A stretch of DNA of 64,000 nt from Methylobacteriaceae bacterium (GCA_947444195.1 CANEZL010000009.1:82908-146907), one strand, 5' to 3'. Positions 54,279 to 63,845 are shown, counted from the first letter of the stretch. Notes: a model not told the origin generated them from the sequence alone. Translations and numbers: made by a program.

Positions 54279-55748
54279 ATGCCTGCTGTGCAGGAAACCA
54301 TCGACCGGGTTCGTTCCATCGACCTCGATCAGTACAAGTACGGGTTCGAGACCACGATCGAGATGGAGAAGTCCGAGAAGGGCATCTCCGAGGACGTCGT
54401 GCGCTTCATCTCGGCCAAGAAGAACGAGCCCGACTGGCTGCTGCAGTGGCGCCTCGACGCCTACCGGCGCTGGCTCACCATGAAGGAGCCCGAGTGGGCG
54501 CGCGTCGAGTACGACAAGGTCGATTACAACGACATCTACTACTACGCCGCGCCCAAGCGTAAGGGTCCCGAATCCCTCGACGAGATCGATCCCGAGATCC
54601 TGAAGACCTACGAGAAGCTCGGCATCCCGCTCCGCGAGGTCGAGGTGCTGGAGGGCATCGCCCCCGAGCGCCGCGTGGCCGTCGACGCCGTGTTCGACTC
54701 GGTCTCGGTGGCCACCACCTTCAAGAAGGAGCTCGAGAAGGCCGGCGTGATCTTCATGCCGATCTCGGAAGCCGTGCGCGAGCATCCCGAGCTGGTGAAG
54801 AAGTATCTCGGCTCGGTCGTGCCGGTGACCGACAACTTCTTCGCGACCCTGAACTCGGCCGTGTTCTCGGACGGCTCGTTCGTCTACATCCCGCCGGGCG
54901 TGCGCTGCCCGATGGAGCTGTCGACCTATTTCCGCATCAACGAGCGCGATACCGGCCAGTTCGAGCGCACGCTGATCATCGCCGACAAGGGAAGCTACGT
55001 CTCGTATCTCGAGGGCTGCACCGCCCCGAAGCGCGACGACAACCAGCTCCACGCCGCAGTGGTCGAGCTCGTGGCGCTCGACGATGCCGAGATCAAGTAC
55101 TCCACCGTTCAGAACTGGTATCCCGGCGACAACGAGGGCCGAGGCGGCATCTACAACTTCGTGACGAAGCGCGGCGATTGCCGCGGCGCCCGCTCGAAGA
55201 TCTCCTGGACGCAGGTGGAGACCGGCTCGGCCATCACCTGGAAGTACCCGTCCTGCATCCTGCGCGGCGACGATTCCCGCGGCGAGTTCTACTCGATCGC
55301 GGTGTCGAACGGCATGCAGCAGGTCGATTCCGGCACGAAGATGATCCATCTCGGCAAGAACACCACCAGCCGGATCATCTCGAAGGGCATCTCGGCCGGG
55401 CGCTCGCAGAACACCTATCGCGGCCTCGTCTCGGCCCACAAGAAGGCCAAGAACGCCCGCAACTTCACCAACTGCGACAGCTTGCTGATCGGCGACCAGT
55501 GCGGGGCGCACACGGTGCCCTACATCGAGTCGAAGAACGCATCGGCGGTCTTCGAGCACGAGGCCACCACCTCGAAGATCTCCGAGGACCAGAAGTTCTA
55601 CTGCCAGCAGCGCGGCCTCTCCGAGGAGGAGGCAACCGCGCTCATCGTCAACGGCTTCGTCCGCGACGTGCTGCAGCAGCTTCCCATGGAGTTCGCGGTG
55701 GAAGCCCAGAAGCTGATCTCGATCAGCCTGGAAGGCTCTGTGGGCTGA
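54279..55748 (+). CDS. sufB: Fe-S cluster scaffold subunit SufB
   Basis: A 489-residue SufB. Characteristic stretches are [72 protein letters not shown] and the late [20 protein letters not shown] with conserved Cys and the His/Glu ligands, ending [18 protein letters not shown]. With SufC and SufD it forms the SufBC2D complex that assembles the cluster. A 215-base gap with a large inverted repeat separates it from sufC. Confidence 0.97.
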   Translation: MPAVQETIDRVRSIDLDQYKYGFETTIEMEKSEKGISEDVVRFISAKKNEPDWLLQWRLDAYRRWLTMKEPEWARVEYDKVDYNDIYYYAAPKRKGPESLDEIDPEILKTYEKLGIPLREVEVLEGIAPERRVAVDAVFDSVSVATTFKKELEKAGVIFMPISEAVREHPELVKKYLGSVVPVTDNFFATLNSAVFSDGSFVYIPPGVRCPMELSTYFRINERDTGQFERTLIIADKGSYVSYLEGCTAPKRDDNQLHAAVVELVALDDAEIKYSTVQNWYPGDNEGRGGIYNFVTKRGDCRGARSKISWTQVETGSAITWKYPSCILRGDDSRGEFYSIAVSNGMQQVDSGTKMIHLGKNTTSRIISKGISAGRSQNTYRGLVSAHKKAKNARNFTNCDSLLIGDQCGAHTVPYIESKNASAVFEHEATTSKISEDQKFYCQQRGLSEEEATALIVNGFVRDVLQQLPMEFAVEAQKLISISLEGSVG

Positions 55749-55774
55749 CGGTCACGCGCGAACGTACGCGCCTT

Positions 55775-55935
55775 CTCCCTCCCCCTTCTGCGGGGGAGGG
55801 TGGCCCCCGAAGGGGGTCGGGAGAGGGGAGCGCCGTATTCGGAGAGGTCGCGACAGGCGCTTGGCTCAGAAGCCCGCCGCGCTGCCCCTCTCCCGCCTGC
55901 TCCGCAGGCACCCTCCCCCGCAGAGGGGGGAGGGG
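55775..55935. repeat. Large inverted repeat between sufB and sufC
   Basis: The left arm starts CTCCCTCCCCCTTCTGCGGG (55775) and runs to about 55835; the right arm (about 55880-55935) is its approximate reverse complement, ending CCGCAGAGGGGGGAGGGG. Internal GC-rich palindromes add smaller stems. The right arm of the element at 58053 resembles this left arm, so they are one family. Confidence 0.8.
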
Positions 55936-55963
55936 TATCGGAATCGAATAGGACTACCGAAGA

Positions 55964-56716
55964 ATGCTTGAGATCAAGAACCTCGTCGTGCAGATCGAGG
56001 ACAACCGCATCCTCAACGGGCTGAACCTCACCGTGAACGACGGCGAGGTCGCCGCGATCATGGGCCCGAACGGCTCGGGCAAGTCGACGCTCTCCTACGT
56101 CATCGCCGGCAAGGAGGACTACGAGGTCCTCGACGGCGAGATCCTCCTCGACGGCCAGAACCTCTTGGAGATGGAGGCGGACGAGCGTGCCGCCGCCGGC
56201 GTCTTCCTCGCCTTCCAGTACCCCCTGGAGATCCCGGGCGTGGGCACGATGACCTTCCTGAAGGCCTGCCTGAACGCTCAGCGCAAGGCCCGCGGCGAAG
56301 ACGAGCTCTCGACGCCCGACTTCATCCGCGCGGTGAACGGCGCCGCGGACCGGCTCGAGATCAACAAGGAGATGCTCAAGCGCGCCCTCAACGTCGGCTT
56401 CTCCGGCGGCGAGAAGAAGCGCATGGAGATCCTCCAGATGGCGCTCCTGCAGCCGAAGTTCTGCGTCCTCGACGAGACCGATTCCGGCCTCGACATCGAC
56501 GCGCTGCGCATCGTCTCCGAGGGCGTGAACGCCCTGCGCGCGCAAGGCCGCTCGTTCCTCGTCATCACCCACTACCAGCGGCTGCTCAACCACATCGTGC
56601 CCGACACCGTGCACGTCATGTCGCGGGGCCAGATCGTGAAGACTGGCGGCAAGGAACTCGCCCTCGAGCTCGAGGCCTCGGGCTACGCCGAGTACCGCGC
56701 CGGCGAGGCGGCCTGA
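55964..56716 (+). CDS. sufC: Fe-S assembly ATPase SufC
   Basis: A 250-residue ABC-type ATPase: Walker [17 protein letters not shown] (about 36), the SufC-type Q-loop [17 protein letters not shown], signature [14 protein letters not shown] and Walker [16 protein letters not shown], with the switch His in [10 protein letters not shown]. It drives conformational changes in the SufBCD complex. ATG 55964 lies 28 bases after the repeat; sufD starts 3 bases after its stop. Confidence 0.97.
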   Translation: MLEIKNLVVQIEDNRILNGLNLTVNDGEVAAIMGPNGSGKSTLSYVIAGKEDYEVLDGEILLDGQNLLEMEADERAAAGVFLAFQYPLEIPGVGTMTFLKACLNAQRKARGEDELSTPDFIRAVNGAADRLEINKEMLKRALNVGFSGGEKKRMEILQMALLQPKFCVLDETDSGLDIDALRIVSEGVNALRAQGRSFLVITHYQRLLNHIVPDTVHVMSRGQIVKTGGKELALELEASGYAEYRAGEAA

Positions 56717-56719
56717 GCC

Positions 56720-58042
56720 ATGGCCGACGTCACCAATCTCCGCTCCCCCGCCGAGGCCGGCCTCTCGAAGCTGTTCGAGGCGGGCCGGAAGAGCTTCGCC
56801 AGCGAGACGGCGATCGCCCGCGAGGAGGCCTTCCGCTTCTTCGAGGCGACCGGCCTGCCGAGCCGCCGGGTCGAGGCCTTCAAGTACACGGATCTCCGCG
56901 CCGCCATCGCCGAGGCGGCCCCGCCCGCCGAGGCGCCCTCCCTCGACGCCGCGAAGGCGGCCGTCGCCGGGGCCACGGGCTTCGCCGGCATCGAGGCGGC
57001 GCGGCTGACCTTCGTCAACGGCCATCTCGTGCGTGAACTGTCCGATCTCGACCGGATCCCGGCGGGCGTCACCGTGGTGCCGATGTCCGAGGCCCTGGCC
57101 CAGGGCGATGCCGGGCTGGAACTGCTGGCACCGGTCGTCCAGGCCCGGGAGAACCCGGTCTACCAGCTCAACACCGCCTTCCTGGCGGACGGCGCGCTGA
57201 TCTCGGTCGCCGCCGGCGCCAAGCCCGAGACGCCGGTGCATCTGCGCTTCGTCGGCGCCGGCGACGCGCCGTTCTCCACCGCGACCCGCGTGCTCGTGCA
57301 ACTCGGCGAGGGCGCCGAATTCTCGCTGCTTGAGAGCCACGAGGGGTCGAACGGCGTGACCTGCCAGCCGAACGACGCCCTCGACGTCGTCGTCGGCCCG
57401 CAGGCCGTCTTCCGGCACAGCCGCCTGAACAAGGAGGGCGATGCCGCGGTCGCGCTCTCGACCCTGTCGCTGAAGGTCGAGCGCGAGGCGCAGGTGGAGA
57501 GCGTCAACCTCGTGACGGGCGCGGTGCTCTCCCGCCACCAGATCTACGTCCACATCGCGGGCGACGACACGAACGTGGTCGTCAACGGCGCCGCGATGCT
57601 CCGCAGCGGTCAGCTCGCCGATTCGACGCTTCTCGCCGACCACGCGGCGGTGGGCGGCGTCGGCCGCGAGCAGTTCAAGACGGTGATCGACGGCGACGCC
57701 ACCGGCGTGTTCCAGGGCAAGATCATCGTCCGTCAGGTCGCGCAGAAGACCGACGGCAAGATGAAATCCGATTGCCTGCTCCTCACCGACGAGGGGCAGA
57801 TGATGAACAAGCCGGAACTCGAGATTTTCGCCGACGACGTCGCCTGCGGCCACGGGGCCACCTGCGGCGCGCCGGACGACGACCTCCTGTTCTACCTCAT
57901 GGCCCGCGGCCTGCCCCGCCCGGTCGCCGAGAGCCTGCTCGTCCAGGCCTTCGTCGGCGAGACGGTGGAGGCCGTCACGCACGAGGGCGCCCGCGCGGCG
58001 CTGATCGGCGAGATCGAGGCCTGGCTGAAGGCGCGCGGCTGA
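56720..58042 (+). CDS. sufD: Fe-S cluster assembly protein SufD
   Basis: A 440-residue SufD. The N-terminal region RVEAFKYTDLRAAIAEAA and FVNGHLVRELSDLDRIPAG precede the beta-helix core, and the C-terminus has QMMNKPELEIFADDVACGHG, ATCGAPDDDLLFYLMARGL and FVGETVEAVTHEGARAAL, which are SufB/SufD family marks. It pairs with SufB and SufC. A repeat-containing gap of 215 bases follows before sufS. Confidence 0.96.
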   Translation: MADVTNLRSPAEAGLSKLFEAGRKSFASETAIAREEAFRFFEATGLPSRRVEAFKYTDLRAAIAEAAPPAEAPSLDAAKAAVAGATGFAGIEAARLTFVNGHLVRELSDLDRIPAGVTVVPMSEALAQGDAGLELLAPVVQARENPVYQLNTAFLADGALISVAAGAKPETPVHLRFVGAGDAPFSTATRVLVQLGEGAEFSLLESHEGSNGVTCQPNDALDVVVGPQAVFRHSRLNKEGDAAVALSTLSLKVEREAQVESVNLVTGAVLSRHQIYVHIAGDDTNVVVNGAAMLRSGQLADSTLLADHAAVGGVGREQFKTVIDGDATGVFQGKIIVRQVAQKTDGKMKSDCLLLTDEGQMMNKPELEIFADDVACGHGATCGAPDDDLLFYLMARGLPRPVAESLLVQAFVGETVEAVTHEGARAALIGEIEAWLKARG

Positions 58043-58052
58043 CGCGCCCACG

Positions 58053-58239
58053 CTCCCTCCGCTCAGGTCCGATCTGGGCGGGGGAGGGCGCCGAACGATC
58101 GCCGAGGCGGGAGAGGGGACACCGCCTCAGAATCGCGCGGAGCAGATGTTGCGGGGCTCGTCCCGCCCTGCACCGCCGCTCCCCTCTCCCGACCCTCGCC
58201 GATGCGAGGGCCACCCTCCCCCGCGAAGAGGGGAGGGAG
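58053..58239. repeat. Large inverted repeat between sufD and sufS
   Basis: The left arm begins CTCCCTCCGCTCAGG (58053) and the right arm ends GAAGAGGGGAGGGAG (58239). Read in reverse complement, the right arm resembles the left arm of the sufB-sufC element closely (GCGGGGGAGGGTGG then GGTCGGGAGAGGGGAGCG). The left arm has diverged. It ends 18 bases before the sufS ATG. Confidence 0.8.
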
Positions 58240-58257
58240 ATCCGCGAGCGTGATCCG

Positions 58258-59502
58258 ATGAACGCACCCGTCCTCACCACCGGCTACGACGTCGAGGCGA
58301 TCCGCAGGGATTTCCCGATTCTTTCGCAGCAGGTCTACGGCAAGCCCCTGGTCTATCTCGACAACGCCGCCTCCGCGCAGAAGCCGAAGGCCGTCATCGA
58401 CGCCATGGTCTCCTGCATGGAGACCGGCTACGCCAACGTCCATCGCGGCCTGCACTACATGGCCAACGCCGCCACCGAAGGGTTCGAGGGCGCGCGCGAG
58501 ACCACGCGCCAGTTCCTCAACGCGGCCTCGACGGACGAGATCGTCTTCACCCGCAACGCCACCGAGGCCTACAACCTCGTGGCCTCCACGATGGGGCAGG
58601 CCGGCCTGATCGGGGAGGGGGACGAGATCATCCTCTCGATCATGGAGCACCACTCCAACATCGTGCCCTGGCACTTCCTGCGCGAGCGGCGCGGGGCGGT
58701 GATCAAGTGGGCGCCGGTGGACGATGAGGGCAACTTCCTCGTCGAGGAGTACGAGAAGCTGTTCACGCCCCGCACCAAGATGGTGGCGATCACCCACATG
58801 TCGAACGTGCTCGGCACGGTGACGCCCGCGGCCGAGATCGTGCGCATCGCCCACGCGCACGGGGTGCCGGTGCTGCTCGACGGGGCGCAGAGCGCGGTGC
58901 ACCAGCCGGTCGACGTGCGGGCCCTCGATTGCGACTTCTTCGTCTTCACCGGCCACAAGGTCTACGGGCCGACCGGGATCGGCGTCCTCTACGGCAAGCG
59001 GGAATGGCTGGAGCGGCTGCCCCCCTACCAGGGCGGCGGCGAGATGATCCGCACGGTCAGCGAGGACGCGATCACCTACAACGATCCGCCGCACCGCTTC
59101 GAGGCGGGCACGCCCGCCATCATCGAGGCAGTGGGGCTCGGCGCCGCGCTCGAATACATGATGCGGCTCGGGCGCGAGGACATCGCCGCGCACGAGGCCC
59201 GGCTCACCGCCTACGCCCAGGAGCGGCTCGGCGCGATGAATTCGGTGCAGCTCATCGGCACGGCGGCGGGCAAGGGCGGCGTCATCGCCTTCGCGGTGAA
59301 GGGCGCGCACGCCCACGACATCGCCACCGTGATCGACCGGCAGGGGGTCGCGGTGCGCGCGGGGACGCACTGCGCGATGCCGCTTCTCAACCGCTTCGGC
59401 GTGACCTCGACCTGCCGCGCCTCGTTCGGATTGTATAACACCACCCAGGAGATCGACGCGCTGGCCGAGGCACTCGCCAAGGCCGAGATGCTGTTCACCT
59501 GA
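58258..59502 (+). CDS. sufS: Cysteine desulfurase SufS
   Basis: A 414-residue group II desulfurase, ATG 58258 (MNAPVLTTGYDVEAIRRDFP). KPLVYLDNAASAQKPKAVID, GLHYMANAATEGFEGAR and MEHHSNIVPW are typical. The PLP Lys is in FTGHKVYGPTGIGVLYG and the catalytic Cys in RAGTHCAMPLLNRFGV. It gives sulfur, normally through SufE or SufU, to SufB; neither partner is seen here. A long in-frame reading upstream runs through the repeat and sufD's end in a wrong frame. Confidence 0.96.
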   Translation: MNAPVLTTGYDVEAIRRDFPILSQQVYGKPLVYLDNAASAQKPKAVIDAMVSCMETGYANVHRGLHYMANAATEGFEGARETTRQFLNAASTDEIVFTRNATEAYNLVASTMGQAGLIGEGDEIILSIMEHHSNIVPWHFLRERRGAVIKWAPVDDEGNFLVEEYEKLFTPRTKMVAITHMSNVLGTVTPAAEIVRIAHAHGVPVLLDGAQSAVHQPVDVRALDCDFFVFTGHKVYGPTGIGVLYGKREWLERLPPYQGGGEMIRTVSEDAITYNDPPHRFEAGTPAIIEAVGLGAALEYMMRLGREDIAAHEARLTAYAQERLGAMNSVQLIGTAAGKGGVIAFAVKGAHAHDIATVIDRQGVAVRAGTHCAMPLLNRFGVTSTCRASFGLYNTTQEIDALAEALAKAEMLFT

Positions 59503-59540
59503 TTTCGGGGGCGGCCCCGTGCCGCTCGAGGAGGATTGCC

Positions 59541-59924
59541 ATGAGTACCGACGCGACCATCACCGGCGGCACCAACGTGCCCGCCGTGGCCGGGGCCACC
59601 GCCATCCCGCCCGAAGAGCTCGACCGGCTCACCGACGCGATCGTGACGGCCCTCAAGAGCGTCTACGATCCCGAGATCCCGGCCGACATCTACGAGCTCG
59701 GGCTGATCTACAAGGTGGACATCGCCGACGACCGCTCGGTGGCCATCGACATGACCCTGACCGCGCCGGGCTGCCCCGTGGCCGGCGAGATGCCGGGCTG
59801 GGTCGAGAACGCCGTCGTGGCCGTTCCGGGCGTCCAGTCCTGCACGGTGACGATGGTGTTCGATCCGCCGTGGGACCAGAGCCGGATGTCCGACGAGGCC
59901 CGCGTCGCCCTCGACATGTGGTAG
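59541..59924 (+). CDS. sufT: SufT-like MIP18/DUF59 Fe-S assembly protein
   Basis: A 127-residue MIP18-family protein: a short N-terminal extension, then VYDPEIPADIYELGLIYKVD, DMTLTAPGCPVAGEMPGWVE (with the family Cys) and VTMVFDPPWDQSRMSDEAR. SufT-type proteins help the maturation of Fe-S proteins under iron limitation. It follows sufS by 38 bases and has GGAGG ahead of the ATG. Confidence 0.94.
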   Translation: MSTDATITGGTNVPAVAGATAIPPEELDRLTDAIVTALKSVYDPEIPADIYELGLIYKVDIADDRSVAIDMTLTAPGCPVAGEMPGWVENAVVAVPGVQSCTVTMVFDPPWDQSRMSDEARVALDMW

Positions 59925-60007
59925 GGTCGGCTGGTCGGGACCGCTCTCCACCGCGACGGCCGCCGGTCGTTGCGGGCGAGCGGGTCACGACACGGCTCCG
60001 GAGGGTT

Positions 60008-60051
60008 GGCTGGATCGGCCGGCGGCCGATCCCCATCTCTCGGATCCAGCC
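60008..60051 (+). other. Mutually exclusive hairpins between sufT and sufA
   Basis: GGATCGGCC (60012-60020) pairs perfectly with GGCCGATCC (60024-60032). Overlapping it, GGCTGGATC (60008-60016) pairs perfectly with GATCCAGCC (60043-60051). Both cannot form together. This could regulate or process the mRNA before sufA; the function is inferred. Confidence 0.5.
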
Positions 60052-60095
60052 CTCACCCGCCCGGGCCTTGAACCCGGCTGCCGGAGAGAAAGACG

Positions 60096-60470
60096 ATGTC
60101 AGGTTTCAAGGTGATGTCGCTGACCGAACGGGCAGCGGAGCGTGTCAAGGCGATCATGGCCGATGCGGAGCGGCCCATCGCCGGCTTGCGGGTCGGCGTG
60201 AAGAACGGCGGCTGCGCCGGCATGTCCTACACGATGGAATATGCCGATGCCCGCAAGCCGGGGGAGGACGCCGTCGAGGACAAGGGCGTGACCCTGTTCA
60301 TCGACCCGAAGGCGGTGCTGTTCCTGCTCGGCACGGAGATGGATTTCCAGACGACGAAGCTGTCCTCGCAGTTCGTCTTCAACAACCCCAACCAGACCTC
60401 GGCCTGCGGCTGCGGCGAATCCGTCGCGATCACCCCGGCCAACCCCGAGCGCCTGCACGCCCCGGCCTGA
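60096..60470 (+). CDS. sufA: A-type Fe-S carrier protein SufA (HesB/IscA family)
   Basis: A 124-residue A-type carrier, ATG 60096 preceded by GGAGAG. The three ligand Cys are visible: KNGGCAGMSYTMEY and, at the end, SACGCGESVAI. The core between (VTLFIDPKAVLFLLGTEMDF and FNNPNQTSACGCG) is standard. It receives Fe-S clusters from SufBCD and passes them on. It is the last suf gene, followed by a perfect terminator hairpin. Confidence 0.95.
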   Translation: MSGFKVMSLTERAAERVKAIMADAERPIAGLRVGVKNGGCAGMSYTMEYADARKPGEDAVEDKGVTLFIDPKAVLFLLGTEMDFQTTKLSSQFVFNNPNQTSACGCGESVAITPANPERLHAPA

Positions 60471-60482
60471 CGGGACGGACCC

Positions 60483-60511
60483 GGCCGCGGGGCGCGCGAC
60501 GCCCCGCGGCC
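60483..60511. terminator. Perfect hairpin terminator between convergent sufA and GGDEF gene
   Basis: A 12-base stem GGCCGCGGGGCG / CGCCCCGCGGCC with loop CGCGA lies 12 bases after the sufA stop and 8 before the stop of the convergent gene. There is no T-run, but position and symmetry fit a shared terminator. Confidence 0.8.
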
Positions 60512-60519
60512 TGCCGGAA

Positions 60520-61587
60520 TCAGGCGACGTCCTCGAACGTCGTGTTGCTGGCGGAATCGTCGACGGTCCGGTTGCGGCCGGCCCGCTTGGCGGCGAACAT
60601 GCACAGGTCGGCCCGCTCCAGCATGGAGATCGCCGTGTCGCCGGCCCGGTAGGTGGCCAGCCCCACCGACACCGTGACCTTGCCGAGCGACTCGCCGGAC
60701 GAGCGCTTGATGAGCTCGCGCCCCATCACCCCCAGGCGGATCTTCTCGGCGATCGCCCGCGCGGCCGCGCGGTCCTTGCCCGGAAGCACCACGCTGAACT
60801 CCTCGCCGCCGAAGCGGGCCAGGGTCGCGTTCTTGTCCACCGCCTCGCGCATCACGATGCCGACGAGACGCAGCACCTGATCGCCCGTCAGGTGCCCGTA
60901 GAGATCGTTGAAGCGCTTGAAGAAATCGATGTCGAGCACGATGAGGCTCGACGGCACGCGCTGATGGGCCGACACGTCGATGGCCTTGCCCAGCATCTCC
61001 TCGAAATGCTTGCGGTTGGACAGGCCGGTCAGGGCGTCGGTGAGGCTCTGGATGCGAGTCTCCTCGAGCTTCTCGCGCAGGGTCTCGATCTCGCTGCGGC
61101 TCTCCCGCATGCGGGCTTCGAGCACCCGGTTGTTCGTGGCGACCTCCCGCGTGGCCGCCACCAGGGTCGCCACGATGTCGTGCAGGCGCGTCTCGCCGGT
61201 CAGGGTGGAGCGCGAGAGATCCTCGCTGAACACCCGCAGGGACTCGCCGTACTGCGTGGCGGAGCCGACCGACAGGTTGAGGATCTCCACGATGCCCTCG
61301 ATCTCGCTGAGCAGGGTCGTGCTGGTCTCGCCGGCCGCCGCGATCAGGCGCTCGCCGCCGAGATACTGCTCGTGCAACTCGGTGGTGTCGTCCTCGGTGA
61401 GGGCGCGGTTCTGGGTGATGAGCCGCTTGACGGCGTCGTTCAGGAGCGGCTGCTCGCCCGACACGTAGGTGTACCAGACGGCGTAGGCGCGGGGTGTCGC
61501 CGACGGCCCGTAATCGCGCATCAGCTCCTGGGCCCGCTGTGCCAGGGCGAAGCTGCGATCGCGGTCCGCATGAAGGCCCTGGCTCAT
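60520..61587 (-). CDS. GGDEF domain diguanylate cyclase
   Basis: A 355-residue protein, ATG 61587. The N-terminal half (about 1-180) is helical, with LARAQELMRDYG-like start and a coiled-coil (EARMRESRSEIETLREKLEE) leading into the cyclase. The GGDEF domain begins DALTGLSNRKHFEEML; the active loop is FGGEEFSVVLPG, an active-site form. The inhibitory RxxD site before it is missing (KNATLARF). No membrane segment, so it is cytoplasmic. It should make cyclic di-GMP; the sensing signal is unknown. Confidence 0.92.
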   Translation of the reverse strand: MSQGLHADRDRSFALAQRAQELMRDYGPSATPRAYAVWYTYVSGEQPLLNDAVKRLITQNRALTEDDTTELHEQYLGGERLIAAAGETSTTLLSEIEGIVEILNLSVGSATQYGESLRVFSEDLSRSTLTGETRLHDIVATLVAATREVATNNRVLEARMRESRSEIETLREKLEETRIQSLTDALTGLSNRKHFEEMLGKAIDVSAHQRVPSSLIVLDIDFFKRFNDLYGHLTGDQVLRLVGIVMREAVDKNATLARFGGEEFSVVLPGKDRAAARAIAEKIRLGVMGRELIKRSSGESLGKVTVSVGLATYRAGDTAISMLERADLCMFAAKRAGRNRTVDDSASNTTFEDVA

Positions 61588-61784
61588 CCCGTTCCGGCCC
61601 GCTCTGCACCGCCCGCATAACCTCGGCGGCGGTATCGGCGCATGCTACGGCGAAGACGTGGATGCTTGGTTAAGTGCGGTGCCCCCCCGGGCGGGGCATC
61701 CCCGCGCGGGTCCCTACACGCGCCGCGCGCGTCCGGGCCGGAGGCGCGGGCGAGCCCGTCGCGAGACCGCGGATCCGGCGGCGC

Positions 61785-63251
61785 TCAGCGCTCCTTCTTC
61801 AGGAGCGTCGGGCGCAGGAGGAAGGCCGGCACATGCGCGCCGAGGCCCACGGGGGTCTCCGGCTCCACCTCGCGGCGGGTCGCACGGTCCGCGCCGTGGC
61901 GGGGTGCACGGTCCTCGCGGGCGGCGGCGACGGGGCGCGGTGCCGGCTCCTGATCCTGCGGCTCGGCGCGCTCGCGCTGCCCGGCGGAGCGGCGGGAGCG
62001 GCCCTCGCCCCGCGTCTCCGCGGCGGGCTTCGCCTTGCCGCGGGTGCGGCGCTCGCCGCTGCCGGCGCGGCTGCCGCGGTGGCGGGTCCGGCTCTCCTCC
62101 TCTTCCCCGTCCTCGGGGAGGGCGGCGAGGTCGCCGTCGAGCCAGGCGATCGGCTGGCCGATCAGCGACTCGATCGCCTGCAGGGAGCGGCTGTCGCTGC
62201 GGCTCACCAGGGTGAAGGCGTGGCCGGCCCGGCCCGCGCGGCCGGTCCGGCCGATCCGGTGGACGTAGTCCTCGGGATGGTGCGGGATGTCGAAATTGAA
62301 GACGTGGCTCACGGCCGGGATGTCGAGGCCGCGGGCCGCCACGTCGCTCGCCACCAGGAGGGGCGTCTCGCCGCTGCGGAACCCGTCCAGCGCCGCCATG
62401 CGGGCGCGCTGGTCCATGTCGCCGTGGAGGGCCGCCGCGTTGAAGCCGTGGCTGACCAGCGACTTCTGGAGCTGGGCGACCTCGCGCTTGCGGTTGCAGA
62501 AGATGATGCCGTTCTTCAGCTCCTCCGCCCCGCGGATCAGCCGGCGCAGGCGGTCGCGCTTGACATGCCCCTCGGAGCCGGTGGCCACGAGGCGCTGCAC
62601 GATGGTCTCGGCGGTGGAGGCGGGGCGGGCCACCTCGATCCGCTGCGGGTTGTGCAGGAACATGTCGGCGAGCCGCTCGATCTCCGGCGGCATCGTCGCG
62701 GAGAAGAACAGGGTCTGCCGCGTGAAGGGCACCATCTTCACGATGCGCTCGATGTCGGGGATGAACCCCATGTCGAGCATTCGGTCGGCCTCGTCGATGA
62801 CGAGGAGCTCGACGCCGGTGAGGAGCAGCTTGCCGCGCTCGAAATGGTCGAGCAGCCGGCCGGGCGTGGCGATCAGCACGTCGGTGCCGCGGGTCAGCTT
62901 GGCGTCCTGATCGGCGAAGGAGACGCCGCCGATGATCAGGGCGACGTTGAGCTTGTGGTTGGTGCCGTAGCGCTCGAAATTCTCCTCCACCTGGGCGGCG
63001 AGTTCGCGCGTGGGCTCCAGGATGAGCGTGCGCGGCATCCGCGCCCGGGCGCGGCCGGTCTCCAGCAGTGTCAGCATCGGCAGGGTGAAGGCCGCGGTCT
63101 TGCCGGTGCCGGTCTGCGCGATGCCGAGGACGTCGCGGCGGGCCAGGACGTGGGGGATGGCTTGCGCCTGGATGGGAGTCGGCTCGGTGTAGCCGGCGGC
63201 GGAGACCGCCTGCAGGACCTTGTCGCTCAATCCGAGGTCGGAAAAGGGCAT
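61785..63251 (-). CDS. rhlE: DEAD-box RNA helicase, RhlE type
   Basis: A 488-residue helicase from ATG 63251 (MPFSDLGLSDKVLQAVSAAG). Q motif YTEPTPIQAQAIP, motif I AQTGTGKT, PTRELA, the DEAD box VIDEADRMLDMGFIPD, SAT, and HRIGRTGRAGR are all present. A basic, Arg/Glu-rich disordered tail (about 385-488) is typical of RhlE and may bind RNA. It likely acts in ribosome assembly or RNA turnover. An upstream in-frame extension at 63440 is not convincing. Confidence 0.94.
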   Translation of the reverse strand: MPFSDLGLSDKVLQAVSAAGYTEPTPIQAQAIPHVLARRDVLGIAQTGTGKTAAFTLPMLTLLETGRARARMPRTLILEPTRELAAQVEENFERYGTNHKLNVALIIGGVSFADQDAKLTRGTDVLIATPGRLLDHFERGKLLLTGVELLVIDEADRMLDMGFIPDIERIVKMVPFTRQTLFFSATMPPEIERLADMFLHNPQRIEVARPASTAETIVQRLVATGSEGHVKRDRLRRLIRGAEELKNGIIFCNRKREVAQLQKSLVSHGFNAAALHGDMDQRARMAALDGFRSGETPLLVASDVAARGLDIPAVSHVFNFDIPHHPEDYVHRIGRTGRAGRAGHAFTLVSRSDSRSLQAIESLIGQPIAWLDGDLAALPEDGEEEESRTRHRGSRAGSGERRTRGKAKPAAETRGEGRSRRSAGQRERAEPQDQEPAPRPVAAAREDRAPRHGADRATRREVEPETPVGLGAHVPAFLLRPTLLKKER

Positions 63252-63845
63252 CAGATAAGAGAACCGTTGCGCGCGGCGTGATCGACCGGCCGGCGTGGAG
63301 AGGACAGTCGCGGTGACGACGTACGGTGCCGGGCGGATCGGTGGTCGTATCGGCCTATGCCGTCTCGTCGGGAACTCGGCCTCGGTATCCTGGCCCAGTG
63401 CCCGGCTTGCGCGTGTTGCCCGACACTTAGGGCCTTGCACCAGCTTGTCAATCGCCGGATGCCCCGGGGCGCCGGCTTTCCCCGGCCGTCGGCCATGCGG
63501 CGGGCGCGGGCCGGGCGCTGCCGGGGCCGTCGGGCGCAGCCGTGCAGTAAAGCGCCGGCGGCACCGGGGCGCGGGACGGGCAGCGCATTTTGATGCCGGG
63601 CTGCGTCAAGGTTCCGCCGTAATTCTTCCGGGTCCTTCACGAAGATGAACTGCTTCTTGATCGTGGTGGTAGCCGTGTGCGGAGGAGCACATACTGGGGT
63701 GCAGCGGCGTCAGGAGTGCGTAACCTTCACCTTTCGTTGACGGGTCGACGGTTATCTAGCCGAGCTTGTTGCAGGAAAGCGACAGACCCATCCGCCCCAA
63801 GGACATACAAGCACGCCGGCTTTGCCACACAGGACCCAGGACCCA
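63252..63845. other. 594-base divergent gap between rhlE and a porin gene
   Basis: No gene is supported; open frames here are Arg/Pro-rich. A TTGACA element for leftward rhlE lies at 63446-63451. Near the porin ATG there is a direct repeat of AGGACCC just upstream of the start, acting as the ribosome-binding site. The AT content rises from about 63620, as expected for the porin promoter. Confidence 0.45.
63423..63451 (-). promoter_or_regulatory. Candidate rhlE promoter
   Basis: On the minus strand TTGACA (63451-63446) is followed after 16 bases by TAAGTG, a weak -10. If used, the rhlE mRNA has a leader of about 165 bases. Long leaders are common for cold-shock-type DEAD-box genes. Confidence 0.3.
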
